This document shows, piece after piece, positions 42,001 to 54,500 of a stretch of DNA of 64,000 bases. Both the position numbers and the translations under genes were made by a program. Where the stretch lies: the NCBI GenBank assembly GCA_022457155.1, contig JAJGOT010000506.1:1-64000 (forward strand), in the 5' to 3' direction. The notes below the pieces were generated by a model. That model did no database searches. It saw nothing but the letters and a program-made list of their open reading frames with translations, and had not been told where the DNA came from. Positions within the stretch are counted from its first letter, which is position 1, and every line of letters begins with the position of its first letter. The DNA is from Cladopsammia gracilis. Taxonomy: Eukaryota; Cnidaria; Anthozoa; Scleractinia; Dendrophylliidae.

Positions 42001-44344
42001 AATGAACAACTACGTCCGCTTTCTCGGCTTAATGCAATCCATATGCAACAAAGTAAAATGTTGTCCGTGGCCATCAATTCAGCAGGAACAAAATTTTCCA
42101 AAATGACCAGGGTTGTGTTTTTCCTTCCTCACATTGTTAGAAAAGGATTCGCTAATTAAAACTATTACAATGAAATATTATTATTATACATTGGTGTCAC
42201 TAGCTCGATTTTGATTGGCTATAAGCACGCAGCTAATTATTGCTTGCTGTTTCTGTTACGTCATACCTACAGACAATGAATTTTATATATGTAGAAGTGA
42301 CGTAATACCTACAGACAATAGTTTTATGCATGCAGAAGTGCGCGCTCTTGTCTTTACAAGTGCAGCTCAGGAATATGCATAATAAAACAATTATTTTCCG
42401 TAGACCTGGAGGAAATACTTATAAGGTTCTTGAATAAAAACAATGAAATTCCCTTTTTCGGGTAAACTAAAGAAGTATTAATCCGTGATATTTTAATGTG
42501 ATAATAAATAGCTAAGGGAAGAGACATATACACTCAAGACATTCAAATACGTCGGAATATTAAGATCGAAAAAATTTACTCAACAAAAGAATCTGTTGGA
42601 GAATTAGAAGGTGTTTAGCGAATCCCAAAGAATCATCATGTTACAAATACTAGTTGCACAAAAATATATAAACAAAATGATGTTATTATCAGTAAAAATG
42701 GAAAGGAAAAGTTTTTGTTAAAGCACGGAATTTGTAGATATAGCAACCGGATGCATTACTTTATTTTTTTTCTAGGTATAGTATGCTTACTTTATTTTGG
42801 TCGCATTCAGGGTTATGGTAGTTTTTTCCTTTCTCCATTTGCCTTATTTTAAAACAAATGTATTTTTGTGTACTGTCTTTATTGAAATCGTACGGTAAAA
42901 AGTCTGAACGCATGCCGATCTGGATTCGAAAATGAATGGAGAGTACTTACAGCTCTTTTCACTGTTACTTTCTTCCTGATCTGCGATCAGGCATTTTTTC
43001 ACTTTGATTCCTTTCATCATCCACGATGATTGTTGTTTGATTGTCGATATCAAGCCCGCAACATTACAAAAAGCCTGAAAAGCGGCTACTCTTGCAAACT
43101 GGCGTGAAAAAGGGACGCGCTTTTCAGTTAATTTAATTTTGTGCACCACTTTGCCTTTGCGAAAACTCATTCCTCCTTTTACCCTCATGGCGGCTTCAGG
43201 AAACAGCACGAACAGGTGAACTTCGAACGCACAAGCGTCAAGCTTCTTCTTCAAGTTCAAAAGCGTTGAAAAGTTCAGTTGACACGCTTTTTAAATAAAA
43301 GCGTAAAGTTTACCGTTTTCTGGCCCGCAACCGAGAAAAAAAAGTAGTGGGTAACCGGTTCCTGGCTCGGGGAAGGATGTTGGATGTTTGAGGACCTTCT
43401 GCACCCCTCCCCTAGATCCGCCCCTGTGAAGGCTTTACGCTAAACAAAATGAGTAAGAATGACATTTTCCAGTAAGGGCATCGCGAAATGTCAACCTGAA
43501 GTAGGGGTTATCGTAACCCAATTGATCTTGAGGTGAATAGCATTATTGCAAAACAGAAAGACTTGATTTAAGATTGTTTATAATTTATTCAGTGAATTAA
43601 TTTGTTTTGAAGTACCGAGTGATAATTATCGCAAAGCTCTTGCTCTGTACCAAAATCATACCAGAGAAAACATCATTTGATCACTACGATGAATCATTTA
43701 CAAGATTACAAGTTAAGAGCGAGTTAACAACATTTTTAAGTGCTCCAAGATTATATACTTCTTATTGCACATATTTTTAACACCAAAAACAAGTCTCCCT
43801 TAATTCTAAAACATAAAATAATTAAACATATGTGACGTTACATTGCTTGCATTTTTATTGTTTTACATTACCGAGGAGTTTTTTCTTCTTTTACCTTCAC
43901 TTACTTACGATAACTCAAAGCTATTCCACGTAAAAACAGTGTATTCATATCGCTGCCTTTAACTGGACAAACTGCCCATCGTTGTTACCGTTCGTGTTAA
44001 GTCATCCGTTAAATAGCCATCCGTTAAAAACATTTTATATTCACATATTTTTTTACGTTTTGGAGTTTCCACACAAAGAACAATAACAGATCAATTAGTT
44101 CTGTGAATGAGCATGATGAAATCATCAGTAAAATATCACATGTTATGTGGACCTTGGTAATGTGCTGGTTGCCTTATTCAGATTACAAACTTCAAAACAG
44201 TTGGCGCTTTTTTTAAGTATATATAATTTATGTTGATACACAATAACAGCAATAATTATACAATTCCCACTCACCAGATAAACGTGATGCACATTCTGTA
44301 TGCAACACTAAAACCAGACCGAGGAGAAATATGAAACACTTCAT
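35401..44344 (-). CDS. secreted astacin metalloprotease with C-terminal PLAT domain, eight exons
   Basis: Exons (minus): 44,344-44,275; 40,295-40,173; 39,466-39,349; 38,576-38,395; 37,647-37,414; 36,706-36,562; 36,464-36,362; 35,496-35,401. All junctions have GT/AG and the phases close on a 1071-nt frame (356 aa). Exon 1 is a signal peptide (MKCFIFLLGLVLVLHTECA). Exon 2 has NRRYLWP, the usual mature N-terminus, and VVIPYTV. Exon 3: TCIRF. Exon 4: zinc site HELMHALGFFHEHTRQDRD with three His and the Glu base intact. Exon 5: Met-turn SIMHYS and final Cys (YRCPE). Exons 6-8 form a PLAT/LH2 beta-sandwich: YIVTIYTG, LAGTDARVFVELFG, FERG, then DLGRLVKLNIRHDNRGYSAG, then VSFSC. Predicted extracellular zinc endopeptidase with a lipid- or protein-binding module. 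The pro-segment in this model is only about 15 residues with no FxGD switch, so a small exon between 44,275 and 40,300 may be missing. Confidence 0.92.
35742..35771. repeat. (AT)n microsatellite in astacin-PLAT last intron
   Basis: AT array; a second, longer one is at 36,018-36,053. Confidence 0.93.
36018..36053. repeat. (AT)n microsatellite
   Basis: AT dinucleotide array in the last intron of the astacin-PLAT gene. Confidence 0.93.
36773..37078. repeat. diverged copy of AAATGACAGGGGTG-type TIR element
   Basis: Starts ggggtactcccatgtaaaaa tgacagggg and ends near ccaccctccctccggggg; matches 55,690-55,975. It lies in the intron between astacin exon 5 and PLAT exon 6. Confidence 0.65.
37085..37268 (-). 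mobile_element. tRNA-derived SINE
   Basis: The head at 37,263-37,193 (minus) reads GGCTTGATAGCTCAGTGGAT..., with A box TAGCTCAGTGG and B-box-like GGTGCGAATCC, and acceptor strands pairing at six of seven positions; the anticodon arm is poor. A tRNA-unrelated body follows (ctgaattttttcaggttgcc...). A Thr-GGT-like derivation is a guess. Inside the astacin-PLAT intron. Confidence 0.68.
37752..38143. mobile_element. MITE, AGAGCAGTTTTCAATTG family, internally duplicated copy
   Basis: Inverted relative to 11,943-12,226. The central block (accaatcagaa, ccggcgccaagcgcgggaaa, gcgagcaagtcacgat, ttggttgataaagtggcgcg) is present twice in tandem (about 37,824-37,955 and 37,960-38,085), giving a longer element. 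Intronic in astacin-PLAT. Confidence 0.78.
38750..38895. repeat. degenerate TAGCCTGTTCCAGGCG-type MITE
   Basis: Ends ttcaggcgttcagttagtgg and cccctccgaacgcctaaaac resemble the 13,726-13,864 element in inverted form; the interior is diverged. Confidence 0.5.
40380..44200. other. astacin-PLAT intron 1, little recognised
   Basis: Long intron. A 29-bp unit (gttttaaaaaatccatttat...) is tandemly duplicated at 41,331-41,389. A 138-codon minus frame at 42,844-43,260 ends at a donor-like gtaagt but cannot be joined in phase to the astacin exons. A missing pro-peptide exon is most likely here. Confidence 0.4.
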
Positions 44345-45578
44345 CTCGAGAGTAGTTCTTCTACAGTGAAACTTGTCTCAGTAGATCCTTTCCTAGTAAC
44401 GGTTGCTCGATTCGAAATGCCACTGACCGTTGCAAATTTAATTGTTTAAAAAACAACTGCCGACGCTCTTTATATTAAGGCGCCTTGTATTGTTATGTTT
44501 TTTATGTTAAGATCTTACAAATTAGCTCAGGTGCAGTTCTGCTTCAATATTTGGAGGGGGAGGGGGCGGGGGTGGCGGTATTTTGATTGTGTCAGTGCCA
44601 GTATTATTTAGCGAATTGGAGAAATATGCGTATTTGAAAAGACGGAGTTGTCAGTGAGTTGTTATAGGATCTTGTGATTTTTGCATGTAAAAAATTTAAG
44701 ATCCAGACTAAATACCGTATAATTATTACACGACTAAGTCAGTCAGAGGGCCAATAACTAAAATCAACCAATCATAATGCTCGATTGCCGGTCCAATATT
44801 CTCTAAGTATTGGACCGGGCATTGTCCCGAATGATCCCGCGCGATCCTCCGGCCGGCAGGAGTCGTGTAATAAATATCTTATTAACCAAGTTTGCTCGGG
44901 ACCGTACCCTCGGTCTTTTTTGTACGGACCTCGCTGCGCTCGATCCGTACCGGTCAAGACCTCGGGCGGATAATAAGATATATGTAGAAGACACAAATCT
45001 CCAAGTAGGCATGTATTATTTTGTTTGTTACTGATATAAACGATACTAATTACGAAGTTTAAAGCAATTATCCGACGATTTTCCGAAGATTTCCGCAAAT
45101 TTTTGAAAATTCTCCGAATACTGTCCGAAGGTTGTAGGAAACGAACGTTCCCGATAATTTCCCAAATACAATAAATGCATTAGTTTTAAACGAGACTGGG
45201 AGGCGTTTATTTCGAGAAAATGCGGTAATAAAGAGAAAAATGTAATATTACTGAGTTTATTGAGCTGTTATAACGAATTAGCTTGATTATAGCATTCAAA
45301 AATGTTAAAATATTAAATAAATACAAATAACTACTGATCCGTGACATTTCAAAACTTCCCGCCTAATTCTACAAAATATTCAATTACTGACACGCAGACA
45401 GAATAACAGTAAAACGTTTGTGTCGCGGGATTTGTAAGAACGAAAGCAAACAAAAACTTGGACTTCTGGTAAAAGAAAGTTCAAAATCGAGAATACTTTT
45501 GTTGTAGTTCCGTAAACTTCGAGGCTGACGTTCAAAAATTTTGTGTCTGGGACAGATTGAAGCGAGGGGTGCTCCAAG
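44345..45578. promoter_or_regulatory. divergent intergenic interval between astacin-PLAT and PLAT genes
   Basis: The 1.23-kb region between two ATGs pointing away from each other. It contains the astacin TATA box, a G-rich run (about 44,554-44,576), and a fold-back block at 44,785-44,975 (gtccaatattctctaagtattggac hairpin and a gtacggacctcgctgcgctcg-type hairpin). Confidence 0.6.
44468..44475 (-). promoter_or_regulatory. TATA box of astacin-PLAT gene
   Basis: ATATAAAG on the minus strand, about 125 bp upstream of the ATG at 44,344, which leaves a 5' UTR near 95 nt. A good match in a plausible position. Confidence 0.6.
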
Positions 45579-48500
45579 ATGAACACACTTCTCTGCGGAT
45601 GTGTTCTAACGGTGATTGTACTCACATATCCAGCTGCTACAGGACATAATCAAGGTATTTTAAACTCTCCTAATCGTAACAACGTAATGCATGTCACAAT
45701 TAAAGTTCACTAAAAATTCTTTCTTACAAAACTCCACAAATTTCTACAAGGCGGGCAAACTTTAGACTTCCCTGGGTGATAGGGGTTTATTTTTTAGTGA
45801 AAACAGGCGTGCGAGCTGCGAAGCCCCGACAGCGAGGCACAACGCGCCGAGCTTCTTCTAACCGTTTATGCGATTTGTTTCATTATTCTTGATATTTAGA
45901 GAACGGACTAGCCAGGGTTACTTTACTGATACAGACTTGACTGCAAAACTTAGAGCACAAACTTTGCAAGACTGAAACCTGCTCAGTCCATTGACAAGAA
46001 CCTATTATATCAGCAAAATTACACCATTAAACAGTTATTGTATGACGAACAATCGTTGGATTGTCTCTACACACAGTGAATAAAACTAATTTAAAATCAA
46101 GAGATAGAGTCAAAGAATCCATAGTTGGAGTTAGCAAGCTTGTGTTCGTTTCCTAAAATTTTAATTCATCTGCATTTTAATCGAATGGATACAATTAAGA
46201 AACCGGGAAATACAAAAATGCTAATGTTCATTGCAACCTATAATTTCTCAGACAGCAGATTGGCCAATATTAATGATGTTGCACAATGGATTTAATAGTG
46301 GCTTTGGCTCAGTTGTGTACAGTCTTTTGACAACTGATTAAATTTGATGCATAACTTATGCAAAAACATGCGAGATGTAAACTTCACTTTTTGGATCACT
46401 TTGTTTTTTTAAGACTGCAACTGATCAAAGCTTTAAACGTATAGTTGCTGCCCTTGCAATACTTTTATAACCGTATTGTCAACTGCAAACAACAAAAAAA
46501 TGAAATCAGTTTTAGGCGCAAATCACAAAAGTATGATAATTTATACCAGTTTGTTACTGATATTTCCGGACGGACGAGCACAAAAGAGTGTGACCAGTTG
46601 TACGCTTGGGGAATTGGAAAACACGGGAGTAGTGAGATATCGGTTAATATCAATATTAAAATGCCTCTGTTAAGAATACAGTTTTCGTTTTAGTCTAGAG
46701 TCAACTTTATATTTTCGGTTGTTCTAGAACAAGGAAAGAGATTTCTGAGCTAGCTTTACTTTAACCCTCCCAATAGCCGGATCAGCATCAAACTTCTCCT
46801 AATAAAATCAATGGTTAATAAATCAGAAGAGAATTGAGAATTGAGGACATGATCAACCAAGATGAACTGTCTTGTTATTTAAACAATTTCTCCCAACTAG
46901 AACTAGAACAAATGTATGGAGAACAGTAAGGAGAATTTGTCTATTGATAGTGGGGCTTAAAGGGTTAAATTGTTAGAACCGTGAAGCACTGTTGAAGCTT
47001 ACACTAATTAAATTTACTCAAGTTGAAAACTGATTTTTCAAAGTCAAAACTCATGAATTCATTTTGCTAATATTGAGAAAACAAATACCACTGAAAACAA
47101 TGAACTGGCAACTAATTATAAGTACTTTTAGGTAATTTTCCGCTCTTTTAAAAATTGTCCAAACCTCTTCCATTTCAAAGCTAAACACGGTTCAGTACGA
47201 GGGAGGGATAAAAGAAAACTGCGCAAACTTGCGATATCTTTTTATCGAATATGTCTTTTTTTCTTATCTTATTTCTGTCATTTTTTAAACAATTTTTGTC
47301 CTTAAGGTGTTCGCTCATTTTGGAAAGCCGTTCCACGGAATGAACCTATACCAGCATCACATGATCCACATGAGTCCAACGGTCTCCTGCGAGGGAAAGT
47401 AAGAAATGAAAATCATATTATCGTGCGCAAGAGAGACCAGTCGCCACCGAAAAGCCCTGGTTTGTCGTTAGAGGCACTGCTTTCAAGGGAAAAGGCAATT
47501 TTACGAGTAATACATGATGAAGGATGCCCAACAATCGAAGGTATTTTTTTTTAATTAGTCGAGTTTTGTATGCAGAAACAAGAAAGTGGCAAAACCATTA
47601 GCCACTGTAAGCTAATCACGGAGGACCAAATCCAGAATAACACATCGTGCAACATGAAATTTTTGCGGGAGTTAAATTTCGCGGATCAGTTGCCGATCTT
47701 TTGCGTTTCGCGCGGGAACACATTTTCGCGAATTAGAATTTCAGACTTTACCGTTGGAAGCAAATTTTCGTGGATCTCGGGCAAGTTCCTGTCCGGAATT
47801 TCATGTACGTACCTCAAGATGGCTGCTCGAATTCTACAACTTCGAGAAGACAGAGCAACCATTTTGTTATTCCTTTGAGGATGGTGTCTCCGCTTCGGAC
47901 GACTCATTTTTATAAACTGAACAGTTCCCATGTACAGCAGCCATCCATTGCTTGGCTTTAGGCAGGACTCGAGATGGTCTTCTTGTCTAGAATTAAAGGG
48001 GTTCTGTTACTCGTGCTGAAGAAGGATGAAGTTTCATCCGAAAAATGTTCACATTAACTGAAAAAAACGTCGTTACCTTTTTGAAAATTATTTCCTGCCT
48101 GCTGGCTGTACGGAAATTTAGTCGAAAGTAAAACGTACAATTTTGTGGCCCACTGGCACCGCCGGCGCCGCATTCTCCGTATGCAAGGTAGAGGCTACAG
48201 CTGCGGTATTTAGCATGGGCAGATTATCATTCTTAAGACGCTAATTATTTTAATTAGCTTAGCTTATGTAAGAAGAATTAAAATCTCTCATGCAGCTGGG
48301 ACTTTTTTTTTTATTTCAACAAAAATTAATCCCCTCCTTTGGTTGGTTTCGACAGAAACAATTTTCAACATAACTGTATACACCGCTGACTTGCGCCTGG
48401 CGGGAACGACTTCCCGGGTGTACATTAATTTGTATGGGATGATGTATGGCTTAGAGCAAAGCACTGCAAAGATACATCTCACAAACAATGACACGAAAGA

Positions 48501-51500
48501 GTTCCAAAGAGCACGGTAAGTTCAAAACATGGATTGCTTGCAGTTAATTTGTAGTCCTTTTACCTCCAGGCAATTTGTCTGCGAAAACTGTAATCGTTGA
48601 CAGGAATAAAGGAGTTAAATATCATCATTTTCATGCTATATTATCTCACTGTCTTAGTACTGTACTGAAACAACTATTCACCTCCACTTCGATGAATAGT
48701 TGTTAATTATCCTACGCCAAGTCGCCCGATAATTTGCATTGTTATATAGCTGGAGTTTTTCTCAATACAACGCGCGGGTTCATTTCTTGATTCATGGTCA
48801 CATGATATCTAATAAACAAACTGTTTCCCGCCAAACGTACATGCGCAAGAAACATTTTCGAAAGCGGGCAACATTTTTGACATCGGAGGGTAACAGTGCA
48901 CTGTTGCCCGCTAGCGTACGTAATCAGAACGTGACAAAAGGTGGCATAATTATGATGCGATTGATGTTTACCTCGAGGGCTCGGCGCGTTTTTCAAAACT
49001 GTGTTTTTTCCACGACGAAGAAAGCTATATTACAAATCACTTGATGACTGATCCCTCGAGAAACAGTTAATTTTGTTTCCCTCGAATCTCGACGTTTCCC
49101 AAGACGAAGGGAAACAAATTCACTGTTTCCCTCGGGACCAGTCATTAACTGTTTATTATCATTGGTTATGAGTACTTTTTAAAGTAATATTCCACAGGCT
49201 GCTTCGTCCGCAGGCGTCCCTCCTTATTCTAGCGCGGCGCGCGTGTTGTTGCGGGACTAATGCACTCCACTCATCCTTCCCACAACGCCCCGCGCACCCT
49301 GTTTCCTCGCGCAAGGTCGGCACCTGGCGACGAAGCAGTCCCACAGGTCACATGACAAGCGCTTACCCTTTTCAATTCCAATTTTCCTCGTTATTCGCTT
49401 CAATATTCTCGGTATTGAACTGCAACTAGCTTACAGTCGTCGCTAATGCGGGGAAATATCATTAAAAATATTTGCATGTGAAAAGATTCCCCCGCATGAG
49501 CCTCGACTGCACGCTAGTTCCAGTTCAATACCGTGACAATCAGCGTTAAGAGAAGGGATGCTAGTGAATTCTTACGTTTTTTTTAAACAACTACAAGCCT
49601 CGAGTTTCGGTTCTAAGATGAACCTCACCAGTTGCTCCCATAAGTAAATGTCTCGCGGAATAATAGGAAATTATTCTGTACATGAAATGTTTACTACAAC
49701 TGCCCATCGCCAAGAATACAGCGACATATCCGGGACCTTCTTACGGTCCAGAGCGCCAAATTTGAAAAATCTTCCGCCTGACAAAAGAGCCAAATTACAA
49801 AGAAAATGGGGGAAAATGGCGACACAAGGTGTATGTTTTACTCCATCACAAAAAACTAAGTACTTTGGCGGTTAGGTTCACCCTGGCTTTTTCAGAAGAG
49901 GTGTTAAGGAATAATTTAAGACCCTTTTTATTTCCCTGAGATTTGAACAACTACTATTGAATCGCGTTCTAAAATGCGGTTTTTGCGCTGATTTGAGTAT
50001 GGAAAAAACACGGCATTGATATTCAGGATGGTCTTTCTCTTCAAGAAAGGACTTGCTAAACTAAGGTTCACCCTGGAAATGTTAGCCTCGTGTCTAAACA
50101 AAAGATTGGCCAAGTTTGGATTTATTACGATGCGTGGAAATAGTATCAAAGCGCTACTTTCTAGAAGGTGTTCCGTAAACTAAAAATAGCGCTCCAAAAT
50201 GTCTTCCTAAGAATTCCCACGAGACCTGCAAACGGATTCAAATTTGAATAATTATCTCAACACAAACAATGTCCCCCCAGTCGTGAGAGGCGGGCGCTTG
50301 CTTTTTGCCTGTTCAAGTTAGGATTTCAAAGAGAAGCCATAATTTATTTCACATTGCTCATTGTCCGGCAAATAGAAAGGCCTATATTGTTTTTTAAAAC
50401 CTCACTTAATATACTCTTGGTCTGAACTACGTTAACTGATCGAGAAAAAGAGCGCGTCCAGATCTGGACTAAACAACGCTTTGTAAAGAGCACGAGAAAC
50501 AAAGCGCAACGTACAAGCGAGTGACCCGTTATTCACGCTCGCTATTTGGCAACGCTTTTAACTGAAAACCATGTTCTGCGGAAAATGTTTTTGCCATCGT
50601 ACTCTGACCATTACGAATCTAACGAGTCAAAATGAAAATCTTGCCGCACACGAATTTGTTGACAAAATGCTTTGAAAAGAGCGCGGCCCGCCTTTAATAA
50701 CAGCACGATTGTTAACTTTATCACACCTTGGGATTTGTATCACGCATCAAACCGTGTAATTGACAGCAGTTGAATCTGCCAAGAGACTAGAGTATTCCCA
50801 AAGCTTATTCTGTTGAGCAAATTCAACCGACTGGTTTTGTATATGCAAATAATTATGCTGCGCATCAAGAAACTGGGCACTGCAAGTACATGTCGCATTC
50901 CGGGCGATGCCTCGCTACTGCATGACTGGCATCACAAAGTGTCCTGGGGGTGCCACGGTACTCCATGACTGGCATCACAAAGTGTCCTGGGCGGGGGTAC
51001 GCTACTCCATGACTGGCATCACAAAGTGTCCTGGGGGGTGCACGGTACTCCATGACTTTCATCACAAAGTATCCTGGGGGGAGCACGCTACTCCATGACT
51101 GGCATCACAAAATGTCCTGGGGGGGCTGCACGCTTCTCCATGACTGGCATCACAAAGTGTCCTGGGGATGGCACGCTACTACATGACTGTCATCGCAAAG
51201 TGTCATCGCCGAGAATACAGCGACATATCCGGGACCTTCTTACGGTCCAGAGCGCTAAATTTGAAAAGCTTCCGTCTGACAAAAGAGCCAAATTACAAAG
51301 AAAATGCGGGAAAATGGCGAAACAAGGTGTATGTTTTACTCCATAGCAAAAACTAAGTACTTTGGCGGTTAGGTTCACCCTGGCTTTTTCAGAAGAGATG
51401 TTAAGGAATAATTTAAAACCCTTTTCATTTGCCAAAAATTTGGACAACTGCTATCGAATCGCGTTCTAAAATTCGTTATTTCGCTGATTTGAGTATGGAA

Positions 51501-54500
51501 AAAACACGGCATTGATATTTCAGGATGGTCTTTCTCTTCAAGAAAGGACTTGCTAACTAAGGTTCACCCTGGAAATGTTAGCCTCGTGTCTAAACAAAAG
51601 ATTGGCGAAGTTTGGATTTAATACAATGCGTGGAAATAGTGTCAAAGCGCTATTTTCTAGAAAGTGTTAGTGTTTCGTAAACTAAAAATAGCGCTCCAAA
51701 ATGTCTTCCTACGAACTCCCACGAGACCGGCAAACGGATTTAAATTTGAATAATTATCCCAACACAAACAATGTTCCCTCAGTCGTGAGGGGCGGGCGCT
51801 TGCTTTTTGCTTGTTCAAGTTAGGATTTCAACGAGAAGCCATCATTTATTTCACATTTCTCATTGTCCGGCAACTAGAAAGGCCTATACATTATATTTTA
51901 AAACCTCAGTTAATAAAATTATACTCTAGGTCTGAACTACGTTAACTGATCGAGAAAACAGTGCGTCTAGATCTGGACTGCAAAATGCTTTGTAAAGAGC
52001 ACGAGAAACAATGCGCAACATACAAGCGAGTGATGTACAGCCCCCGAAATGATCCCGAACCCGAAATGATCCCCGACCCCGAAATGATCCCCAAATCGAC
52101 CCCGAAATGATCCCGACCTCGAAATGATCCCCATTTTTTCACACTTACTTGTCACTTTGCTTTCCCCGTACTTCCTTTTCAAGTATTCGACAACATCCTC
52201 CCCTTCATTAGATGATGGCAAGCCTCTGCTTCGTGCCCAAGTAGAGCCATGCGTTTGAGATCTTAGCCGTCTTTATTAGAGACGTCAGCATGTTACCATT
52301 TAAGTTTTAAATCGTATAATTGTGTTGTAGTTGTCGTTACTGAAATAATATGGTTGTTGATGTTCACGTTCGATCATGTTTGTTTCCTCTTTTAAATCAT
52401 GCCGGTCTGCTATAAGAAGCGGATAAGTTTGTATTTGTTATTAGTTACAGTTGAAAACGCTACACTCGCAAAAATAAGAAATGATATAGTTTCTTGAAAA
52501 ATCGTTAAAAAATGCGTTATAATTATTTATTTTAAGAATTGTCCAAAATGAATAAATAAGTGAATACTGCATAATGAGAATCAAAATTTCCTTAACTGCC
52601 TTTATTTTATTCATTCCAGCTTTCTCTGGATGGAAGGCAATTCCATTCCAAAAATTACTTGGGTATCATTTCGGGGTAAGTGTGAAAAATTCGGGGTCGG
52701 GATAATTTCGGGGTCGATTTTGGGGATCATTTCGGGGTCGGGGATCATTTCGGGTTCGGGATCGTTTCGGGGGCTGTACAGTGATCCGTGATTCGCGCTC
52801 GCTATTTGGCAACGCTTTTAACTGAAAACCATGTTCTGCGAAAAATATTTTTGCCATCGTACTCTGACCATTGCGAATCTAACAAGTCAAAATGAAAATC
52901 TTGCCGCACACGAATTTGTTGACAAAACGCTCTGTAAAGAGCGAGAAGAATAGGACATCACGTCTTTTATAGACATTCGACGCCTTCTTTTATAGACATT
53001 CGACATTCGAAATTTAAAACGATTTAAATACTGTTAAAACGCGATAGTTTGATAAAAATTTCGACCCTCGAGCCTTTTCAGTCGTCCGCCATATTAAAGT
53101 TCTGTAAAGAGCGCGAGTAAAAAAGCGTAACGAACAAGCGAGTGACCCGCGCATCGCGCTCGCTATTTGCCTACGCTTTTAACTGAAAACCATGTTCTGC
53201 GGAAAATGTTTTTGACATCGCGCTCTAACCATTGCGAATCTAAAGATTCCAAAAAAAAATCTTGCAGCACACGAATTTGTTGACAAAATGCTTTGAAAAG
53301 AGCGCGGCCCGCCTTTAATTACAGCACGATTGTTAACTTTATCACACCTTGGGATTTACATCACGCATCAAACCGTGTAATTGACAGTAGTTGAATATGC
53401 CAAGAGACTAGAGACTAGAGTATTCCCAAAATGTCTTCCTACGAACTCTCACGAGACCGTCAAACGGATTCATATTTGAATAATTATCTCAACAGAAACA
53501 ATAGGGCCATTTATACGACAGAAAATAAGACGCGTCTTATCTAAGACGCGACTTAAATAAGACGCGAACTGATCGTATAAACAGTACAAAATAAGCATTC
53601 GTGTCTTATTTTAGACGCGACTTAAATAAGACGCGTCTTATCTTAGAACAGGGTTTTCAGCTGTTCTTATTTTGTCCGCGTCTTAAATAAGACGTGAACT
53701 TCCTCGTATAAATGCTTTCGCGTCCTAAATAAGACGTGAACAACAAGTGCGCCGTATCAAAAATAAGACGCGAACCATTTATACGTGATCTTCGCGTCTT
53801 ATGTTGGACGCAAACGTATAAATGGTACACTTCGCATCTTATTTAAGTCGCGTCTTAGATAAGACACGTCTTATTTTCTCCCGTATAAATGGCCCTAATG
53901 TTCCTCAGTCGTGAGAGGCGGGCGCTTGCTTTTTACTCAGTGTTGAAGTTAGGATTTCAAAGAGAAGCCATCATTTATTTCACACTTCTCATTGTCCGGC
54001 AAATAGAAAGGCCTATATTATTTTTTAAAACCTCAGTTAATATACTCTAGGTATGAAATACGTTAACCGATCGAGTAAAAGAGCGCGTTTAGATCTGGAC
54101 TGCAAAACGCTTTGTAAAGAGCACGAGAAACAAAGCGCAATGTACAAGCGAGTGACCCGTGATTCACGCTCGCTATTTGGCAACGCTTTTAACTGAAAAC
54201 CATGTTCTGAGGAAAATGTTTTTGCTATCGTACTCTGACCATTGCGAATTTAACGAGTGAAAATGAATATCCTGCCGCACACGATTGTTGACAAAATGCT
54301 TTGAAAAGAGCGCGGCCCGTCTTTAATAGGCCATTTCCGAGTTGCTTTTTGTCTCGTTATCAAACCGAGGCTTGGTGCACAACCATTAAATATGAAAATT
54401 AGTTTTCATTCACATGTTAATAAAACTAATTTTCACATGAAAGGTTGTGCACCAAGCCTCACTCTGATAACGAGACAAAAAGCAACTCGGAAATGGCCTA

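Noticed and set aside
42844..43260. 138-codon minus frame as an astacin pro-peptide exon
   Set aside because: It ends at a donor-like site, but joining it to the 40,295/40,298 exon creates an immediate stop and no acceptor gives a compatible entry phase.
50865..51356. Repeat protein with SMTGITKCPGG-type units
   Set aside because: Frames are open on both strands because of a stop-poor minisatellite whose unit is not a multiple of three, so the phase changes between copies; it lies in a PLAT intron.
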